DNA of 16,804 nucleotides from JBEGQX01 sp041180805. GTDB taxonomy: Bacteria > Planctomycetota > Planctomycetia > Gemmatales > Gemmataceae. Positions 14,348-16,804 of the stretch are shown in pieces; position 1 is the first letter of the stretch; each line of letters starts with the position of its first letter. The stretch lies in NCBI GenBank assembly GCA_041180805.1, contig JBEGQX010000353.1, positions 1-16,804 of the forward strand, in the 5' to 3' direction. The notes beneath the pieces are model-generated. The model was given only the letters and a program-made list of their open reading frames with translations, searched no databases and had not been told where the DNA came from. The translations under genes and the position numbers were made by a program.

Positions 14348-16804
14348 ATGGAAGAGAACCTTTACGAAACAAAAAAGCTACCCACCGGAACGTATCCAGA
14401 AATGGATAACGGGTCGGGGGATATGGCAACCATTTCTAAATACCAAACAAACGGGGCTCCCGGTGATGCGGTAAATCTCGAGGACTCCATGGTCCCCGTG
14501 CATTACCTGATGGATAACAGATTTGAGATTTTAAAATTAATTGGAAAAGGCGGAATGTGCAATGTCTACAAAGCCTTTGACCGTGAATTAAAAAGGGATG
14601 TGGCCGTTAAGGTTCTTAACCAAAAATTCAGGAATGATCACAGCAATGACATTCTTGGGCGATTTCGTGGAGAGGGCTCCACCGTTGCCAATCTCGCACA
14701 CCCTGACATCATCAAAATTTATCACACCTTCCAAGATCCTATTTTCGGGCCCGGACTGATTCTTGAACTTGTGGATGGTGGCAGCCTCTCAGATTTGCTT
14801 AAATACAAGACACTCCCTGCAAGAACTGCCGCATCCATTGCCTTGCGGTTGGCAAGAGCCATATCTCATGCGCACGGAAATAAAAACTCGATCCATTCAA
14901 AATCCAACCCCGCCATCATCCACAGGGATTTAAAGCCAAGCAATGTTCTTGTGTCAGGTGCTGAGCAATACCTGGGCAATCCCCTGGATAGTCGATTTGA
15001 AATCAAAATCACTGATTTCGGCTTGGGAAAAAACCTGGAACCAACTTCGGGCAACCATGAATTAACCGCCCATGGAATGATAGTCGGAACACCATCCTAC
15101 ATGGCACCGGAGCAGGCCAGGGGTGAGAAAAATCTAACTACTGCCGTGGATGTTTATGGTCTGGGTGCCATTCTCTATGAGATGCTTACTGGCAAACCGC
15201 CTTTCACCGGCCCTACAGTTTCTGCAATTCTTAGGCAGGTACTGGAAAGCGAACCCATACCACCATTCAAGCTTGTTAACAGGCTGCCGCCCACCATAAG
15301 CGCAATTTGTTTGAAGTGCCTGGAGAAAGAACCTGAAAACAGGTACCATTCCGCTGGGGAACTGGCTGATGATCTGGAACACTGGCTGGCAAACAAGCCG
15401 ATTATTGCGAAAGTCCCCGGACCAATAACGCTTGTTTACAGATGGGCAATCAAAAACCCACTTTTATTTCTTACCATTACAGGATTCAGCATACTTTTAA
15501 TTTCCTTGATTTCCCTTGGAATTTTTTCTTATCGCCAAATGGTGGAAAATGAAACCAACAGTCTCAAGGGAAAAATGCATGAATCTTCCTTAAGTACGCT
15601 GAACTCCATCCTTGACCTTTTAAACAAGGATAGCAACCTGGGAAGAACACCCGGACTTGAGCCATTGCACAATATTCTTCAGAAATACTACGACAAACTC
15701 GTTCACGATTTTCGCAAAGAAAAAAACATCGACCCTGTGAAGTTCAAACTGGTGGATGCCCATTTAAGCCTAAGCGAATTAATGGCCAAAAAAGGCAATA
15801 AAGCAGATTGCGCAAGAGTCTTGGAAAGTGCGATTTCACTTCTTTTGCAGGCGCAACAGAATCCCTCCACCAACAACCCTGAGAATGAATTTCTTTTGGG
15901 ATATTCACACAGGTTACTGGGTGAAGTCTTAGGCGATCTTGGCGAAACCCAGGAATCCCTTGATCACCTTAACAAAGCACTAGAGATTTTTGAATCTGTT
16001 TCCACCAATGAGGCCACTCCCTCAATTAACCTCAATCCCATTGAGCAACTTGCGCTTACCGAACACACTCTTGGCACGTATTATATGCATTTGGACCCAA
16101 ACCTCTCGCTGGAGCATTACCAAAAATCCATCGATTTATTCGCGAAAATTTGCAAGCAATACCCTGATAACATCTTCCATCAAAGAAATCTTGCGCGTGG
16201 TTATGGTTATCGTGGGGATACCTATATGGAAATGGGAGATTTCCAAAATGCAGACAGAAACTACTGGGAATCACATCATCTCCGGGAAAACATCACCAAA
16301 ATTCAAAAAATTGCCGCATTCTGGAATCTGGATTTTTCCAAGGCTGGAGAGGAACTAAATTCCACCTCATTCAACCTGACTAATGACCAGCTTGAATCCC
16401 TTTTCCAGCTTGCAAGAAGTTTTGGTAACTTTGGAACCATGCATTCCAAAATGAGCCTTCTAAGTACATCGGAGGATTTCTTTTCAAAAAGCCTCCGAAT
16501 CAGGGAATACCTTGTCAAGGCAAGTCCCAATATCAAAGATTTCAAATACGACTTTGCAGGAAATCTTGTGGAACTTTCCTCGGTAAGATTGAAGAGAATT
16601 TCTTCAAGCATTAATCCGAATCTCACGGCCTCTAATTCTGAACTAAAAAAAATCGAGTTAGATTTGGATAAGGCAATCAATGGAATCTACGAACCGGAAA
16701 TAAACTCGGACAAAGCAATACCCATGATCCGGGGCCAGGGTGATGCCAAAACCTTAATGTGCCAGATTTATTGGCTAAGGGGAGTTTCAGGCGATGACAA
16801 GTAT
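14348..16804 (+). CDS. Membrane-anchored Hanks-type Ser/Thr protein kinase with TPR-like sensor region, 3'-partial
   Basis: The frame from ATG 14348 stays open for 819 codons to the window end, so the C-terminus is missing. After a polar N-terminal tail (1-56) comes a full kinase domain (about 57-346): glycine loop GKGGMCNV (67-73), VAVK with K88, HRDLKPSN with catalytic D194 and N199, D223-F-G, and A253-P-E. All catalytic residues are present, so it should be active on Ser/Thr. Between helix E and the HRD loop it has about 12 extra residues (GNKNSIHSKSNP). One membrane helix (about 370-395) separates it from an outside part with helical TPR-like repeats (for example GEVLGDLGETQESLDHLNKAL and GYRGDTYMEMGDFQNADRNY), which may bind ligands or partners. 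This kinase-TM-TPR layout is common in planctomycetes. No Shine-Dalgarno is obvious; a stop lies ten codons upstream in frame. The target is unknown. Confidence 0.9.
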   Translation, partial: MEENLYETKKLPTGTYPEMDNGSGDMATISKYQTNGAPGDAVNLEDSMVPVHYLMDNRFEILKLIGKGGMCNVYKAFDRELKRDVAVKVLNQKFRNDHSNDILGRFRGEGSTVANLAHPDIIKIYHTFQDPIFGPGLILELVDGGSLSDLLKYKTLPARTAASIALRLARAISHAHGNKNSIHSKSNPAIIHRDLKPSNVLVSGAEQYLGNPLDSRFEIKITDFGLGKNLEPTSGNHELTAHGMIVGTPSYMAPEQARGEKNLTTAVDVYGLGAILYEMLTGKPPFTGPTVSAILRQVLESEPIPPFKLVNRLPPTISAICLKCLEKEPENRYHSAGELADDLEHWLANKPIIAKVPGPITLVYRWAIKNPLLFLTITGFSILLISLISLGIFSYRQMVENETNSLKGKMHESSLSTLNSILDLLNKDSNLGRTPGLEPLHNILQKYYDKLVHDFRKEKNIDPVKFKLVDAHLSLSELMAKKGNKADCARVLESAISLLLQAQQNPSTNNPENEFLLGYSHRLLGEVLGDLGETQESLDHLNKALEIFESVSTNEATPSINLNPIEQLALTEHTLGTYYMHLDPNLSLEHYQKSIDLFAKICKQYPDNIFHQRNLARGYGYRGDTYMEMGDFQNADRNYWESHHLRENITKIQKIAAFWNLDFSKAGEELNSTSFNLTNDQLESLFQLARSFGNFGTMHSKMSLLSTSEDFFSKSLRIREYLVKASPNIKDFKYDFAGNLVELSSVRLKRISSSINPNLTASNSELKKIELDLDKAINGIYEPEINSDKAIPMIRGQGDAKTLMCQIYWLRGVSGDDKY

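Noticed and set aside
15990..16358. A 122-codon plus-strand frame within the kinase gene
   Set aside because: It lies in another frame of the kinase, which is continuously open to the window end with TPR-like protein sequence. No frameshift is needed.
1..16804. CRISPR array, transposon, tRNA or phage-like element
   Set aside because: No regularly spaced direct repeats, transposase or integrase motifs, tRNA cloverleaf or phage genes were seen when reading both strands.

Overview
The window reads as a piece of a planctomycete chromosome (Planctomycetota; a PVC relative such as Verrucomicrobiota is the main alternative). The evidence is two tandem pairs of genes typical of that phylum (PSCyt1-DUF1549-DUF1553 cytochrome-like proteins, each followed by a DUF1501 protein), a DUF1080 lipoprotein-like secreted protein, and a Ser/Thr kinase with a transmembrane segment and a TPR-like tail. 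Base composition looks moderate and even throughout (not computed). I see no tRNA, rRNA, CRISPR array, insertion sequence or phage gene. No gap between genes exceeds 300 bases.

Left half, all on the plus strand: the 3' part of a calcineurin-type metallophosphoesterase (cut by the window start), then cassette 1 (PSCyt1/DUF1549/F5-8C-like insert/DUF1553 at 1275-4055 plus DUF1501 at 4065-5519) and cassette 2 (PSCyt1/DUF1549/a different beta-rich insert/DUF1553 at 5618-8725 plus DUF1501 at 8733-10163). In each cassette the two genes are 7-9 bases apart, so they are probably translated together. The cytochrome-like proteins have Sec-type signal peptides and the DUF1501 proteins have twin-arginine signals, so all four products should act outside the cytoplasm. 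Their substrate is unknown. The two cassettes differ mainly in the ligand-binding-like domain inserted between DUF1549 and DUF1553, which suggests paralogous machines for different ligands.

Middle, on the minus strand: a short ArfB-like (GGQ) ribosome-rescue factor that starts with TTG and converges on cassette 2, then a two-gene unit of a 2OG-Fe(II) prolyl-4-hydroxylase-like protein and a Tat-exported M19 dipeptidase homologue, ending in a clear rho-independent terminator at 10811-10838. The M19 protein keeps the fold signatures but appears to lack three of the five zinc ligands.

Right end, plus strand: a secreted two-domain DUF1080 protein with a strong Shine-Dalgarno, a hairpin terminator, and a membrane-anchored Hanks-type Ser/Thr kinase that is still open at the window end.

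Short perfect palindromes lie upstream of several starts (1216-1232, 5552-5573, 10687-10698, 13139-13151), two of them overlapping or inside candidate promoter elements. These are the best hints of regulation in the window. The most notable oddities are the gutted metal site of the M19 homologue and the divergent inserts of the tandem cassettes.
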